Shown here piece after piece: positions 7,992-18,855 of a stretch of 64,000 bases of DNA (the first letter of the stretch is position 1; each line of letters begins with the position of its first letter). The stretch is from Porticoccaceae bacterium (lineage in GTDB: Bacteria > Pseudomonadota > Gammaproteobacteria > Pseudomonadales > Porticoccaceae): NCBI GenBank assembly GCA_018069525.1, contig JAGPUQ010000004.1, positions 1 through 64,000 on the forward strand, read 5' to 3'. The notes under the pieces are model-generated. The model did not search any database. It saw nothing but the letters and a program-made list of their open reading frames with translations, and was not told the origin of the DNA. The position numbers and the translations under genes were made by a program.

Positions 7992-10087
7992 GCGCAGATT
8001 TTCTGGTTGAACTCGGCACCGAAGAACTGCCGCCGAAAGCACTTAAAACTCTAATGGACGCCTTCGTTACCGGTGTTGCAGACGGCCTGCAAAAAGCCGA
8101 ACTCAGCTACTCCGACATTAAGGGCTTTGCCAGCCCGCGACGTTTGGCCCTTGTGGTTACCGATCTCGCCGACACCCAAAACGATATCTTAATTGAGAAA
8201 CTTGGCCCGCTAGTGAGCGCGGCGTTTGACGCCGACGGCCAACCTACCAAAGCCGCGCAGGGCTTTGCTCGCGGTTGTGGTCTTGGCGCTACCAGCGACG
8301 ACCTTGCCACCCTTGAACACATTGACACCGACAAAGGCCCCAAACTCTGCTACCGGGACACTAAAGCCGGCGCAACGACCGCTGAACTAGCGCCGGGTAT
8401 TGTCAGCGCCGCACTCAAGTCCCTGCCGGTTCCGAAACGTATGCGCTGGGGTTCGCGGCGACAAGAATTCGTCCGCCCGGCCCATTGGTTGGTGATGCTA
8501 TTTGGCGAACAGGTGCTGCCCGGCGACATTCTCGGCTTGCAGGCGGGGCGCTTGTCTCGCGGTCACCGGGTGCATTGCGACCAGGACATCAGTATCGAAT
8601 CACCGGCTAACTATTGCGCACAGTTGCGCGAAGCTTACGTGCTCGCCGATTTTGACGAGCGCCGTGAACATATCCGTCAACACGTCAACGCCCTTGCCGT
8701 CGAGGCCGGTGGCGTCGCGGTAATGGATGACGCTCTGCTCGACGAAGTCACCGCACTGAACGAGTGGCCAAACCCCTTGCTCGGCCGCTTTGATAAAGTT
8801 TTTTTGGAGGTTCCCCAGGAAGCCCTGGTGTCCTCCATGCAGGAACATCAAAAATATTTCCCGGTGGTGGACGAAGCCGGAACGATGTTGCCGCTGTTTA
8901 TTACCGTTGCCAATATTGCAAGCAAGGCTCCAGAGCAGGTCATTGCCGGTAACGAGCGCGTAATTCGCCCGCGTTTTGCCGATGCAAAATTCTTTTACGA
9001 AACCGATCTTAAAACCAATTTGTCCGCGCAGCGGGAACGTTTAAAAAATATTGTTTATCAGGCTAAGCTCGGCTCCGTGTTTGATAAAACGGAACGCGTC
9101 GCCAAACTCGCTAGCGCCATCGCACCCCATGTGGACGCACCAGCAAACCTGGCTCAGCGTGCCGCCAAACTCAGCAAGTCCGATTTAGTGAGCGAGATGG
9201 TGCTGGAGTTCAGCGACCTGCAAGGCACGATGGGGCGTTATTACGCTCATCACGATGGCGAAGATGCACAGGTCGCCGATGCCTTGTTCGAACAATACCT
9301 GCCGCGATTTGCCGGTGACGAACTTCCCACCAACCCGGTCGGTATTGCCCTCGCTCTGGCTGATCGCCTCGATACCCTGAGTGGTATTTTTGGAATTGGC
9401 CAAAGTCCTTCCGGCTCCCGCGACCCCTTTGGATTACGCCGCGCCAGCCTGGCGGTATTGCGCATCTTGATTGAACGAAAGATTGATCTCGACCTCGGTG
9501 AATTTATTGCACTCGCAGCAGCGGGTCACGGCGAACTACCGGAGCAGGATGGACTGGTTGCGCAGGTTCAGGATTACGTACTTGGCCGCTTACGGGCGCT
9601 GTGCGAGGAAAGCCATATTCCTGCCGAAATGTTTTTGTCAGTTGCGGCCAAACAATTAAGTAAGCCTCTCGATATTCATCGCCGCATCCTCGCGGTTAAT
9701 GCTTTTGCAAAGCTCCCCGAAGCAGCGAGTCTAGCCGCCGCTAATAAAAGGGTGTCGAATATCCTGCAAAAACAGGATGCCTCGTCACTGACTGGCGACG
9801 TCGATACCGCTTTATTTGAGAACGATGCGGAACACGCTTTGTGGGCAACGTTGTCTGAAATGGGCACGCACGCGCAACCCCTTATCGACAAGGGCGACTA
9901 CGAAGCGGCACTGTCCCTGCTTGCCGGGCTGCGCGAGCCGGTGGATGCCTACTTCGACTCCGTGATGGTCATGGCCGATGACGAGGCCATTCGCCTTAAC
10001 CGCTGTCGGGTGCTGGCAAAACTACGCCATTTATTTTTAGAGGTGGCCGACGTTTCGCTGCTGGCCAGTAAAGTGGGTGCAAACTGA
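7988..10087 (+). CDS. glyS: Glycine--tRNA ligase beta subunit
   Basis: A 699-residue beta subunit, the usual length for the bacterial enzyme. It starts with [16 protein letters not shown], the standard GlyS opening, and contains [18 protein letters not shown] and [15 protein letters not shown] in their expected places; the C-terminal third is the DALR-like anticodon-binding region. ATG overlaps the glyQ stop (ATGA), and its own TGA overlaps the gmhB ATG. The gene forms a tight operon glyQ-glyS-gmhB-plsC, an order common in pseudomonads and relatives. No unusual feature was seen. Confidence 0.97.
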   Translation: MSADFLVELGTEELPPKALKTLMDAFVTGVADGLQKAELSYSDIKGFASPRRLALVVTDLADTQNDILIEKLGPLVSAAFDADGQPTKAAQGFARGCGLGATSDDLATLEHIDTDKGPKLCYRDTKAGATTAELAPGIVSAALKSLPVPKRMRWGSRRQEFVRPAHWLVMLFGEQVLPGDILGLQAGRLSRGHRVHCDQDISIESPANYCAQLREAYVLADFDERREHIRQHVNALAVEAGGVAVMDDALLDEVTALNEWPNPLLGRFDKVFLEVPQEALVSSMQEHQKYFPVVDEAGTMLPLFITVANIASKAPEQVIAGNERVIRPRFADAKFFYETDLKTNLSAQRERLKNIVYQAKLGSVFDKTERVAKLASAIAPHVDAPANLAQRAAKLSKSDLVSEMVLEFSDLQGTMGRYYAHHDGEDAQVADALFEQYLPRFAGDELPTNPVGIALALADRLDTLSGIFGIGQSPSGSRDPFGLRRASLAVLRILIERKIDLDLGEFIALAAAGHGELPEQDGLVAQVQDYVLGRLRALCEESHIPAEMFLSVAAKQLSKPLDIHRRILAVNAFAKLPEAASLAAANKRVSNILQKQDASSLTGDVDTALFENDAEHALWATLSEMGTHAQPLIDKGDYEAALSLLAGLREPVDAYFDSVMVMADDEAIRLNRCRVLAKLRHLFLEVADVSLLASKVGAN

Positions 10088-10653
10088 TGCCGCTGATTAT
10101 TCTCGACCGCGACGGTGTTATTAATGCGGACTCCGACGACTACATAAAAACGCTGGAAGAATGGCAAGCCCTGCCGGGCAGCATTGAGGCCATCGCCGCT
10201 CTCTGTAAAGCAGGTTTTACCGTAGTGGTTGCCACTAACCAGTCGGGCTTGAGCCGGGGTTTATTTGATCTCGACGACCTTGAAGCGATGCACGAACAGC
10301 TTCGCGAATTGGTCGAAGCCGCTGGTGGCGAGATTGCCGGTATTTTTTATTGCCCCCACCACCCGGACGACAACTGCGACTGCCGCAAACCTAAACCCGG
10401 ATTGTTCGATGCCATCGCCCGCGAACTCGAACTCGATCTGAGTAGCGAACGAACCATTGCCGTTGGCGACAGTTTGCGCGACCTGGAAGCCGCCGTCGAA
10501 AGCGGTTGTCGGCCTGTGTTAGTACGCACCGGCAAGGGCAACAAAACCGAGAGCGAATTGGTTGAACACAGAAATCCTATTATTCGCAAAACCGCCGTCT
10601 ACGACGATCTTCGCGCAGCGACAACAGAGATCATCAGCGGTAACCTCCGGTGA
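10087..10653 (+). CDS. gmhB: D-glycero-beta-D-manno-heptose 1,7-bisphosphate 7-phosphatase
   Basis: A 188-residue HAD-superfamily phosphatase that removes the 7-phosphate during ADP-heptose synthesis for the lipopolysaccharide inner core. The nucleophile motif LDRDGVIN is at residues 6-13 (D7, D9), TNQSG follows at about residue 50, and the zinc loop CPHHPDDNCDC (C89, H91, C97, C99) is the GmhB signature. VGDSLRD supplies the final magnesium ligands. The start ATG overlaps the glyS stop by one base, and the stop overlaps the plsC start. Histidinol-phosphate phosphatases are close relatives, but the length and the operon context favour GmhB. Confidence 0.92.
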   Translation: MPLIILDRDGVINADSDDYIKTLEEWQALPGSIEAIAALCKAGFTVVVATNQSGLSRGLFDLDDLEAMHEQLRELVEAAGGEIAGIFYCPHHPDDNCDCRKPKPGLFDAIARELELDLSSERTIAVGDSLRDLEAAVESGCRPVLVRTGKGNKTESELVEHRNPIIRKTAVYDDLRAATTEIISGNLR

Positions 10654-11369
10654 AGGCGATTTATCTGCTGCGTTCCTTGCTGTTTTATTTCGGCTACTTA
10701 TCCGCCATTGGTGTTTTTTCACTACTGGGCTGTACGGTCGGCTGGTTATTACCGATGAGGCAGCGACAAACCCTGGTCACCACGGCCAATCAACTGATCG
10801 TGCCCTGGTTAGGTTTGTGCTGTGGCGTGAAGCTAAAAGTCGAGGGCCTGGAAAATATTCCAGAGGAGCCCTTTGTCGCCCTGAGCAAACACCAGTCGAG
10901 CTGGGAGACTTATTATTTGCAGCGCACGCTGCGCCCGGTGAGCACCATTCTTAAGCGCGAATTATTACGCATCCCGGTGTTTGGCTGGGGGCTGGCCACC
11001 ACGGCGCCCATCGCCATTAATCGGGACAATCCCAGGCAAGCGCTGCGGGACGTGATGGAGCAAGGCAAAGATCGCTTACTCAATAAGAAGATGAATGTGC
11101 TGGTTTACCCAGAGGGTACTCGAGTCTCTCCCGGCAACACTCGGAAATTCAATCGTAGTGGCGCAGCCCTGGCCATTGCTGCCGGGGTGCCGGTGTTACC
11201 GATCTGTCATAACGCTGGAACCTGCTGGCCCGCCCATCGAATCATCAAGTATCCCGGCACCATTCACGTGGTATTCAGCAAAGCCATTGATCCTAAGGGT
11301 TACGATAGCAAAGCGCTCACGGATGAAGTCAGAAACTGGATGGACGTCACGCTTAAAAACCTGCCCTAA
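10650..11369 (+). CDS. plsC: 1-acyl-sn-glycerol-3-phosphate acyltransferase
   Basis: A 239-residue membrane-bound acyltransferase of the PlsC/LPLAT family that acylates lysophosphatidic acid to phosphatidic acid. An N-terminal hydrophobic segment (residues 5-35) anchors it in the inner membrane. The catalytic motif is KHQSSWE (H81, E86): the usual HX4D has a glutamate in the last place, a variant common in this branch. The YPEGTR motif (about 153-158) binds the glycerol phosphate. GTG at 10650 overlaps the gmhB TGA (GTGA), indicating coupling. Last gene of the glyQ operon. Confidence 0.92.
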   Translation: MKAIYLLRSLLFYFGYLSAIGVFSLLGCTVGWLLPMRQRQTLVTTANQLIVPWLGLCCGVKLKVEGLENIPEEPFVALSKHQSSWETYYLQRTLRPVSTILKRELLRIPVFGWGLATTAPIAINRDNPRQALRDVMEQGKDRLLNKKMNVLVYPEGTRVSPGNTRKFNRSGAALAIAAGVPVLPICHNAGTCWPAHRIIKYPGTIHVVFSKAIDPKGYDSKALTDEVRNWMDVTLKNLP

Positions 11370-11378
11370 AACACCGTC

Positions 11379-11407
11379 TTAACCCGGCTTTCAAGCTGTG
11401 CTAGACT
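11379..11407 (+). promoter_or_regulatory. Possible sigma-70 promoter for the small charged gene at 11439
   Basis: TTAACC (11379-11384), a 17-base spacer and TAGACT (11402-11407) each match four of six consensus bases. The spacing is ideal and it lies just before the small gene. Confidence 0.35.
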
Positions 11408-11438
11408 TTCCAGCTCAATGGATGGGAGGCGCATGCTG

Positions 11439-11660
11439 ATGAACGACAAGCAAAAGACTGGGAATGATCCCAGCGACACTAAGTCCGGCGGTACCAAAAC
11501 CGACGACACCAAACCCGGAGAATACACCGGCCCAGATCAGCGCAGAACCACGCGACGCGAGAGCACTGATCGACGCGAAGATATTCGTTTCGACATCAAA
11601 AACGATGATCGCCGGGATAAGCGAGGCCGCCGCAAGGAAGACAACCTGTTTTGGGACTAA
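11439..11660 (+). CDS. Small, highly charged protein of unknown function
   Basis: I do not recognise this gene. It would encode 73 residues, with no hydrophobic segment. The first half is rich in K, D, G and T; the second half is built of arginine-aspartate/glutamate clusters (DQRRTTRRES, TDRRED, DDRRDKRGRRKED) and ends in NLFWD. The ATG at 11439 has a GGGAGG nine bases upstream, and a plausible promoter precedes it at 11379-11407. Other ATGs in frame at 11418 and 11433 fit the ribosome binding site less well. The composition suggests an intrinsically disordered protein, perhaps binding nucleic acid or membrane, but this is speculation. It lies between plsC and the convergent gyrB. Confidence 0.6.
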   Translation: MNDKQKTGNDPSDTKSGGTKTDDTKPGEYTGPDQRRTTRRESTDRREDIRFDIKNDDRRDKRGRRKEDNLFWD

Positions 11661-11801
11661 GTCCGCGACCACTTTCCGCGCGGGATCCCCGTGGGACACC
11701 TTTCCCCTAGCCACTTTTCCCGTAACCATAGCCCTTAAGCAAGAAAGTCACCCAAGAGGCTAACAAAACAGGAAAGGTCTAAAAATAAGCCTCTACTCCG
11801 G

Positions 11802-11817
11802 AAGTAAGCGCTTACTT
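11802..11817. repeat. Perfect 16-bp palindrome downstream of gyrB
   Basis: Bases 11802-11817 read AAGTAAGCGCTTACTT, an exact palindrome with a central GCGC, 17 bases beyond the gyrB stop codon. It could be an operator of LacI-family type, whose sites have a central CG and this symmetry, or a short hairpin (6-bp stem, 4-base loop). On the plus strand four Ts end the arm, but no long U tract follows on either strand. Confidence 0.5.
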
Positions 11818-11833
11818 TTATACATTCCCGCCG

Positions 11834-14311
<2,478 letters not shown>

Positions 14312-14381
14312 TTAAATTATCTAGTTTGTACTACTAATTGCTGCGTGTCTGGTGTGGAGCGGGCTTTTTATACCCTCGCCT

Positions 14382-15590
14382 TTATACCCTCACCTCGCCA
14401 CTCAAAATCTCGCCATGTTTCACGTGAAACACTTTAAGGCTTCCGTTTTGCTGGCCGTTTCCGGCCTCGACGCTTCCTTTCGCCGTCGCCTCTGTATTTA
14501 TGTGCATGTTCATATCCGTCCAACCTAATGCTCGCCACGGCGCTAGCAGCTGCTCTGCATCGGTGCCAGTAATAAACGTCTGGCAGCCCATTTCGGCGAT
14601 CAAGGCGGCGACGTTTTTCTGCTGCTCCATATCCAGCTCCGCGGGCAAATCATCGATCAAAAACACGCTGGGCCTATCATTCTGCGCTCGATAATGGACG
14701 CCCTGGGCCATCATCATCGCCATCACCAGGCCTTTAGTTTGGCCCCGCGACAACACCTCTGCGGCATTTTGCTGCCGACAACGCACTCGCACATCTGCAC
14801 GGTGCGGGCCGTGCTGGCTGGAACCTGTCATTATATCCCGGTCGCGCCCAGCCTTTAAGGTTTCTTTTAAGCCTTTACTGCTATCCCAGCCCTGGGAGTA
14901 GGAAAAGCTAATTTCCGGTATCGGCGACAGCCGCTGTAGTATTTCTGCCACCAGGGGCGCTATGGTCTCGAGATATTCTCGGCGCAATAGGGTGATTTGT
15001 TCCGACAAATCAGCAAACTGCTCATCCCACCAATCGAGCTCCGCCAAATGCCCGCCCTTGCCCCGCTTCAGTAAGGCGTTACGTTGCTGCAAAACCCGTT
15101 GTTGTTGGCGCCACAGCTCTCTAAACGCTGGGTGAGTATGAAACAAACCCCAATCTAAATAGCGGCGTCGGTTTTGCGGCCCGCCTGCCAATAACTGGAA
15201 GCTCTCGGTATTGATTAGCACCAAGGGTAGGACTTCGGCCAGGGCAGAGGCGGTGTGAACTAACTCGCCGTTAACCTTAAAGCGGAATCCACCTTTTGTT
15301 TCACGTGAAACACCCACTGGAAGCCCGGCCGAACCTTCTTCCCCGTCTTTTAGCTTTCCCGCCAACAAACCAAACACCGTACACTGGCCAACGTCCTCGG
15401 CAACATTAATCACCGCTTTAATGGAGCGCGAGCGAAACGACCGGCCGCGGCCCAAAAGATGTATGGCCTCCAATATACTGGTCTTGCCGGAACCATTAGG
15501 GCCAGCAAACAGGTTAATCTGGGGGGCTGGCTCCAAAGTTTGGGAGCCCAGGTTTCTCACCCCCTGCACGGTCAATTGCTTGATATGCAC
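14382..15590 (-). CDS. recF: DNA replication and repair protein RecF, with an unusual C-terminal tail
   Basis: A 402-residue SMC-like ATPase that loads RecA at gaps. The Walker A motif GPNGSGKTS is at residues 30-38, the ABC signature region is LSRGQTKGL, and Walker B is FLIDDLPAELD. The family is usually about 360-370 residues; here a tail of roughly 40 residues follows the normal end near TFITGTDAEQL, rich in N, G, Q and A and containing KVFHVKHG. That stretch is encoded by a perfect parS site (14416-14431); a second parS (15297-15312) codes for GVSRETK in a loop that is variable in the family. The start is GTG at 15590, with no clear ribosome binding site, so translation may depend on dnaN upstream. 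The SMC-like motifs are intact. Confidence 0.93.
   Translation of the reverse strand: MHIKQLTVQGVRNLGSQTLEPAPQINLFAGPNGSGKTSILEAIHLLGRGRSFRSRSIKAVINVAEDVGQCTVFGLLAGKLKDGEEGSAGLPVGVSRETKGGFRFKVNGELVHTASALAEVLPLVLINTESFQLLAGGPQNRRRYLDWGLFHTHPAFRELWRQQQRVLQQRNALLKRGKGGHLAELDWWDEQFADLSEQITLLRREYLETIAPLVAEILQRLSPIPEISFSYSQGWDSSKGLKETLKAGRDRDIMTGSSQHGPHRADVRVRCRQQNAAEVLSRGQTKGLVMAMMMAQGVHYRAQNDRPSVFLIDDLPAELDMEQQKNVAALIAEMGCQTFITGTDAEQLLAPWRALGWTDMNMHINTEATAKGSVEAGNGQQNGSLKVFHVKHGEILSGEVRV
14416..14431. promoter_or_regulatory. parS: parS site (ParB-binding centromere) inside recF, copy 1
   Basis: TGTTTCACGTGAAACA is an exact match to the 16-bp parS palindrome used by chromosomal ParB/Spo0J. It lies in the 3' part of recF, read there as VFHVKH. 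ParA and ParB are encoded at 26310-28075, about 12 kb away. Confidence 0.93.
15297..15312. promoter_or_regulatory. parS: parS site (ParB-binding centromere) inside recF, copy 2
   Basis: A second exact TGTTTCACGTGAAACA, 881 bases from the first. On the recF coding strand it is read in another frame, as VSRETK. Two sites at this spacing make recF a likely ParB loading zone. Confidence 0.93.
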
Positions 15591-15633
15591 AGCAGGAGGC
15601 CCGCAACGATCATATTAGTAGTACAAATGGGGC

Positions 15634-16749
15634 TCAAAGCCGCATAGGCATAATGACATAAACGCTGCTGTCGTCACTGTGGTCATCCATCAGCGCGCTG
15701 CTATTGGCATCGGAAAGAGTAAAACGCACCTTATCGCCACCAAGCACATTGAGCACATCAATGATGTAATTAACATTAAAGCCAAGCTCCAGGGTGCCGC
15801 CATTATAATCCACGGTTATTTCTTCTTCGGCGGTTTCCTGTTCTGGGTTATTAGCCATAATAGTGAGCTGGTCGCCCTCTAACTGCATGCGCACGCCACG
15901 ATACTTCTCGTTAGATAGAATGGAAGCCCGCTGAAAGGCCTGCTTCAGACCGTCACGCTCACCTTCCAATATCTGGGTACCGCCTTTGGGCAAGACGCGC
16001 TCGTAATCTGGGTACGCGCCATCCACCAGCTTGGAGGTGAAACGAAAGTCTTCCCCTTCGATACGGGCATGATTGGTGCCCATAACCACATTCACCTCGC
16101 CTTCGTCACTCAGCAAGCGAGCCAGCTCCACTACACCTTTGCGGGGCAAAATGGATTGCTCGGCTTTGTCGTCGCCAACGTTATTGGGGTTAACTTGAAT
16201 ATCGCCATCACTCATCGCCAGTCGGTGCCCATCGGTCGCAACTACTCGCAGCCGATTGCCGCTCACCTCCCACAACATGCCGTTAAGATAATAACGCACG
16301 TCTTGTTGGGCCATGGCAAAGGCGGTTTTATCGATAAGCTGTTTTAATTTTTGCTGGGCCACGGTAAACGACATGCGGCCAGATTGCTCTTCCACGCTGG
16401 GAAACTCATTGGCCGGCAGCGTCGACAAGGCAAAGCGGCTCCGGCCACTGCGTAGAATGGCGCGGCCGTCTTCCGTTGAAAATTTAATCTCCGCGCCATC
16501 CGGTAGCGAGCGACAAATATCGACAAACTTTCGCGCCGGAACAGTGATCTCACCACTTTCACCTGCAGCCTCTAACTGCACCTGGCTGCGGATTTCCACT
16601 TCCAAATCTGTGCCGGTTACCGATAGCTCCTGCTCATTCAGCACTAACAACACGTTGGATAATACCGGCAAGGTCTGCCGTCGCTCAACAATGCCCGCGA
16701 CTAATTGCAGGGGTTTCAGCAACGTTTCTCGGCTGGCGGTAAATTTCAT
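15634..16749 (-). CDS. dnaN: DNA polymerase III beta subunit (sliding clamp)
   Basis: The clamp that tethers DNA polymerase III and recruits Hda, MutS and other partners through its hydrophobic cleft. The 371-residue protein has three beta-clamp domains; MKFTASRETLLKPLQLVAGIVERRQTLPVLSNV is the standard opening, with LSNEKYRGVRM and the C-terminal MPMRL that forms part of the binding cleft. The open frame begins at 16767, but ATG 16749 has AAGGA six bases upstream and matches the family start. It lies 72 bases after dnaA and 43 bases before recF, in the conserved dnaA operon. Confidence 0.97.
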   Translation of the reverse strand: MKFTASRETLLKPLQLVAGIVERRQTLPVLSNVLLVLNEQELSVTGTDLEVEIRSQVQLEAAGESGEITVPARKFVDICRSLPDGAEIKFSTEDGRAILRSGRSRFALSTLPANEFPSVEEQSGRMSFTVAQQKLKQLIDKTAFAMAQQDVRYYLNGMLWEVSGNRLRVVATDGHRLAMSDGDIQVNPNNVGDDKAEQSILPRKGVVELARLLSDEGEVNVVMGTNHARIEGEDFRFTSKLVDGAYPDYERVLPKGGTQILEGERDGLKQAFQRASILSNEKYRGVRMQLEGDQLTIMANNPEQETAEEEITVDYNGGTLELGFNVNYIIDVLNVLGGDKVRFTLSDANSSALMDDHSDDSSVYVIMPMRL

Positions 16750-16821
16750 TGATCTTCCTTTATACACGGGACACCTGGGTGCCGGCTTACATAATTAATG
16801 AGTGAGTCGTCTCGCCTTAGC

Positions 16822-18450
16822 TCAGGTCTTTAGCGATCGGGTAAGAATCTTTATATCTTCACGTTGCTCGTGCGTAGTTTCCTCTAGCGCCTTAATAGTT
16901 CGACACGCGTGAATAACCGTCGTGTGATCGCGGCCACCGAAGGCTTCACCAATTTCCGGCAAGCTGCGCGTCGTCAACTGCTTAGCAAGAAACATCGCCG
17001 TTTGGCGAGGCCGTGCCACCGAGCGATTACGCCGCTTGGAAAGCATGTCCGACAACTTGATTTTATAATATTCTGCCACCGTGCGCTGAATATTTTCAAT
17101 GGTAACCAGCTTGTCCTGCAAGGCTAAAAGGTCTTTCAGGGTTTCGCGCACAAACTCTACATCGATAGTTCGTCCGGTAAAGTGGGCGCTTGCCATTACA
17201 CGCTTAAGTGCGCCCTCTAACTCTCTTACATTGGCCTGAATGCGCTGCGCCATAAAGAACGCGGGCTCGTAGGGCAGGTCCAAATTTGATTCCGCGGCTT
17301 TTTTCATCAAAATGGCTACCCGTGTTTCCAGCTCGGGCGGCTCTACTGCCACGGTTAAACCCCAACCAAAGCGGGATTTTAATCTTTCTTCGAGACCGTC
17401 GATTTCCTTCGGATAACGATCACAGGTCACGATCATCTGCCGACCACCTTCGAGCAAAGCATTGAAGGTGTGGAAAAACTCCTCCTGAGAGCGTTCTTTT
17501 TTGGCGAAAAACTGGATGTCATCAATTAACAGCGCATCGACCGAACGGTAATAGCGCTTGAATTCATTAATAGCATTCAGCTGCAAGGCTTTTACCATGT
17601 CGGCGACAAAGCGCTCGGAATGCAAATACACGACGCGGGCGTCAGGCTTATTTAAGCGCAACTGATTGCCAACCGCGTGCATCAAATGGGTTTTCCCCAA
17701 ACCCACGCCACCATAGATAAATAAGGGGTTGTAAGAGCCACCCGGGTTTTCTGCCACCTGCCGGGCCGCCGCCAGAGCCAATTGATTAGACTTACCTTCT
17801 ACAAAAGCATCAAAGCGAAATTTGTCATTCAGGTTGTTTTCCAGGGGCTCCTTGCGCCGCGCCAGCAGAGCAGCTTTTGCCGGAGTATCTGCGCCTGGCT
17901 GCGCATCTCTCGATCCGCCGAACCCACCTCCGGCCCAGGCATTGCTTTCCTGTTGTGTGTGCGTATTAATTGCCCGAGCGCCGTTTACCCCGGCAGCGGC
18001 GCCTTGCGTTTTCAGCTGTTCCAGCACCGGGCGGCTTACCAGGCCACCGTTAACGACAGAGCTGCTCACTATCGAGCCTTCTAGCTGCGTATTGGTCAGG
18101 ATCGCGCCCGAGACAGGCCTCTCCGCAAGCGGTGCCTCGGTTTTTACCCTGGCTTCCATCGTTTCTGTCGTCTCCAACCCCTCTGCGCCCTTCAAAAAGG
18201 CAGCTTCGGTGGCCACGGAGCTTACTTGTATAGCATCAACACCGCTGTCCAAATCTCGGTAAAGCTCGCGAATACGCTCGAGAAACTTGTCCTCTACCCA
18301 GCTCTGCACAAAGCGGTTAGGCGCGACCAGGCGTAAATCGCCATTGTCGGCCTTGTCCGGCTGAAGCGGCTGTATCCAGGTTTCAAATTGTTGTGCGGGC
18401 AGTTCGTCCCGCAAGTATCCGAGGCATTGCTGCCAAACCAACTGCGCCAA
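16822..18450 (-). CDS. dnaA: Chromosomal replication initiator protein DnaA
   Basis: A 542-residue AAA+ initiator that binds DnaA boxes and melts the origin. Domain I is at the N terminus ([25 protein letters not shown]), domain II is a long, low-complexity linker (about residues 85-205), domain III has Walker [10 protein letters not shown] (247-255) and Walker [10 protein letters not shown], and domain IV ends with the DnaA-box reader [15 protein letters not shown]. The start is TTG at 18450 with a strong AGGAGG five bases upstream; no ATG is near. The weak start codon with a strong site may limit synthesis. It is transcribed away from the AT-rich region 18451-18855, which carries three perfect DnaA boxes. 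Confidence 0.98.
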   Translation of the reverse strand: MAQLVWQQCLGYLRDELPAQQFETWIQPLQPDKADNGDLRLVAPNRFVQSWVEDKFLERIRELYRDLDSGVDAIQVSSVATEAAFLKGAEGLETTETMEARVKTEAPLAERPVSGAILTNTQLEGSIVSSSVVNGGLVSRPVLEQLKTQGAAAGVNGARAINTHTQQESNAWAGGGFGGSRDAQPGADTPAKAALLARRKEPLENNLNDKFRFDAFVEGKSNQLALAAARQVAENPGGSYNPLFIYGGVGLGKTHLMHAVGNQLRLNKPDARVVYLHSERFVADMVKALQLNAINEFKRYYRSVDALLIDDIQFFAKKERSQEEFFHTFNALLEGGRQMIVTCDRYPKEIDGLEERLKSRFGWGLTVAVEPPELETRVAILMKKAAESNLDLPYEPAFFMAQRIQANVRELEGALKRVMASAHFTGRTIDVEFVRETLKDLLALQDKLVTIENIQRTVAEYYKIKLSDMLSKRRNRSVARPRQTAMFLAKQLTTRSLPEIGEAFGGRDHTTVIHACRTIKALEETTHEQREDIKILTRSLKT

Positions 18451-18593
18451 GAAAACCTCCTGTGGTCTTTTATTCTGTTATGGGTTTTTATTGTCTTGCG
18501 ACGTCTTTCACCGCTTTTTACTCTCTTTACAGCGTTATTTACCGTCTTTTTTGCTGTGCCGGCGAGAATGCAGTCTAAAAGACTTTGGTCGAG

Positions 18594-18602
18594 TTATCCA
18601 CA
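18594..18602 (+). promoter_or_regulatory. DnaA box (perfect)
   Basis: TTATCCACA, identical to the strong E. coli R1/R4 box, at the edge of the AT-rich core of origin candidate 1. Confidence 0.85.
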
Positions 18603-18682
18603 GTTTTGAAAAAATAACTTTATTTTAATAAAGAATTTTTATATTTTAAAAACAAAAGGTTATGCTTCCGTCGTGGATTATG

Positions 18683-18691
18683 TTATCCACA
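18683..18691 (+). promoter_or_regulatory. DnaA box (perfect)
   Basis: TTATCCACA in origin candidate 1, in the same orientation as the box at 18594 and on the other side of the AT-rich core. Confidence 0.85.
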
Positions 18692-18729
18692 GAATTACCC
18701 AGCAGATTGCTCAATAAATAAGCACATTT

Positions 18730-18738
18730 TGTGGATAA
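18730..18738 (-). promoter_or_regulatory. DnaA box (perfect)
   Basis: TGTGGATAA on the plus strand, a perfect box in reverse orientation facing the one at 18683. Confidence 0.85.
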
Positions 18739-18855
18739 CCTGTAGACATTTACTGTATAAGACCGGTATTACCTGTGATCGGCATTCCGGTTGCCACGCG
18801 CCATCTTCTGGCCCCTTGCGCGGGCCGCAGTTAGTGACTTTTTATTAGCGTGCAG

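Larger units (their letters stand above)
18451..18855. other. oriC: Candidate replication origin 1 (dnaA-mnmE intergenic region)
   Basis: A 405-base non-coding stretch between dnaA and mnmE. It holds three perfect DnaA boxes (TTATCCACA at 18594-18602 and 18683-18691; reverse at 18730-18738) and a core of about 60 bases (18603-18662) with only seven G or C by my count, a plausible DNA unwinding element. The position beside dnaA matches the pseudomonad origin. The block on its other side is mnmE-yidC-yidD-rnpA-rpmH in the same direction as dnaA, whereas pseudomonads have rpmH here transcribed the other way. A second candidate lies at 22969-23621. Confidence 0.75.
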
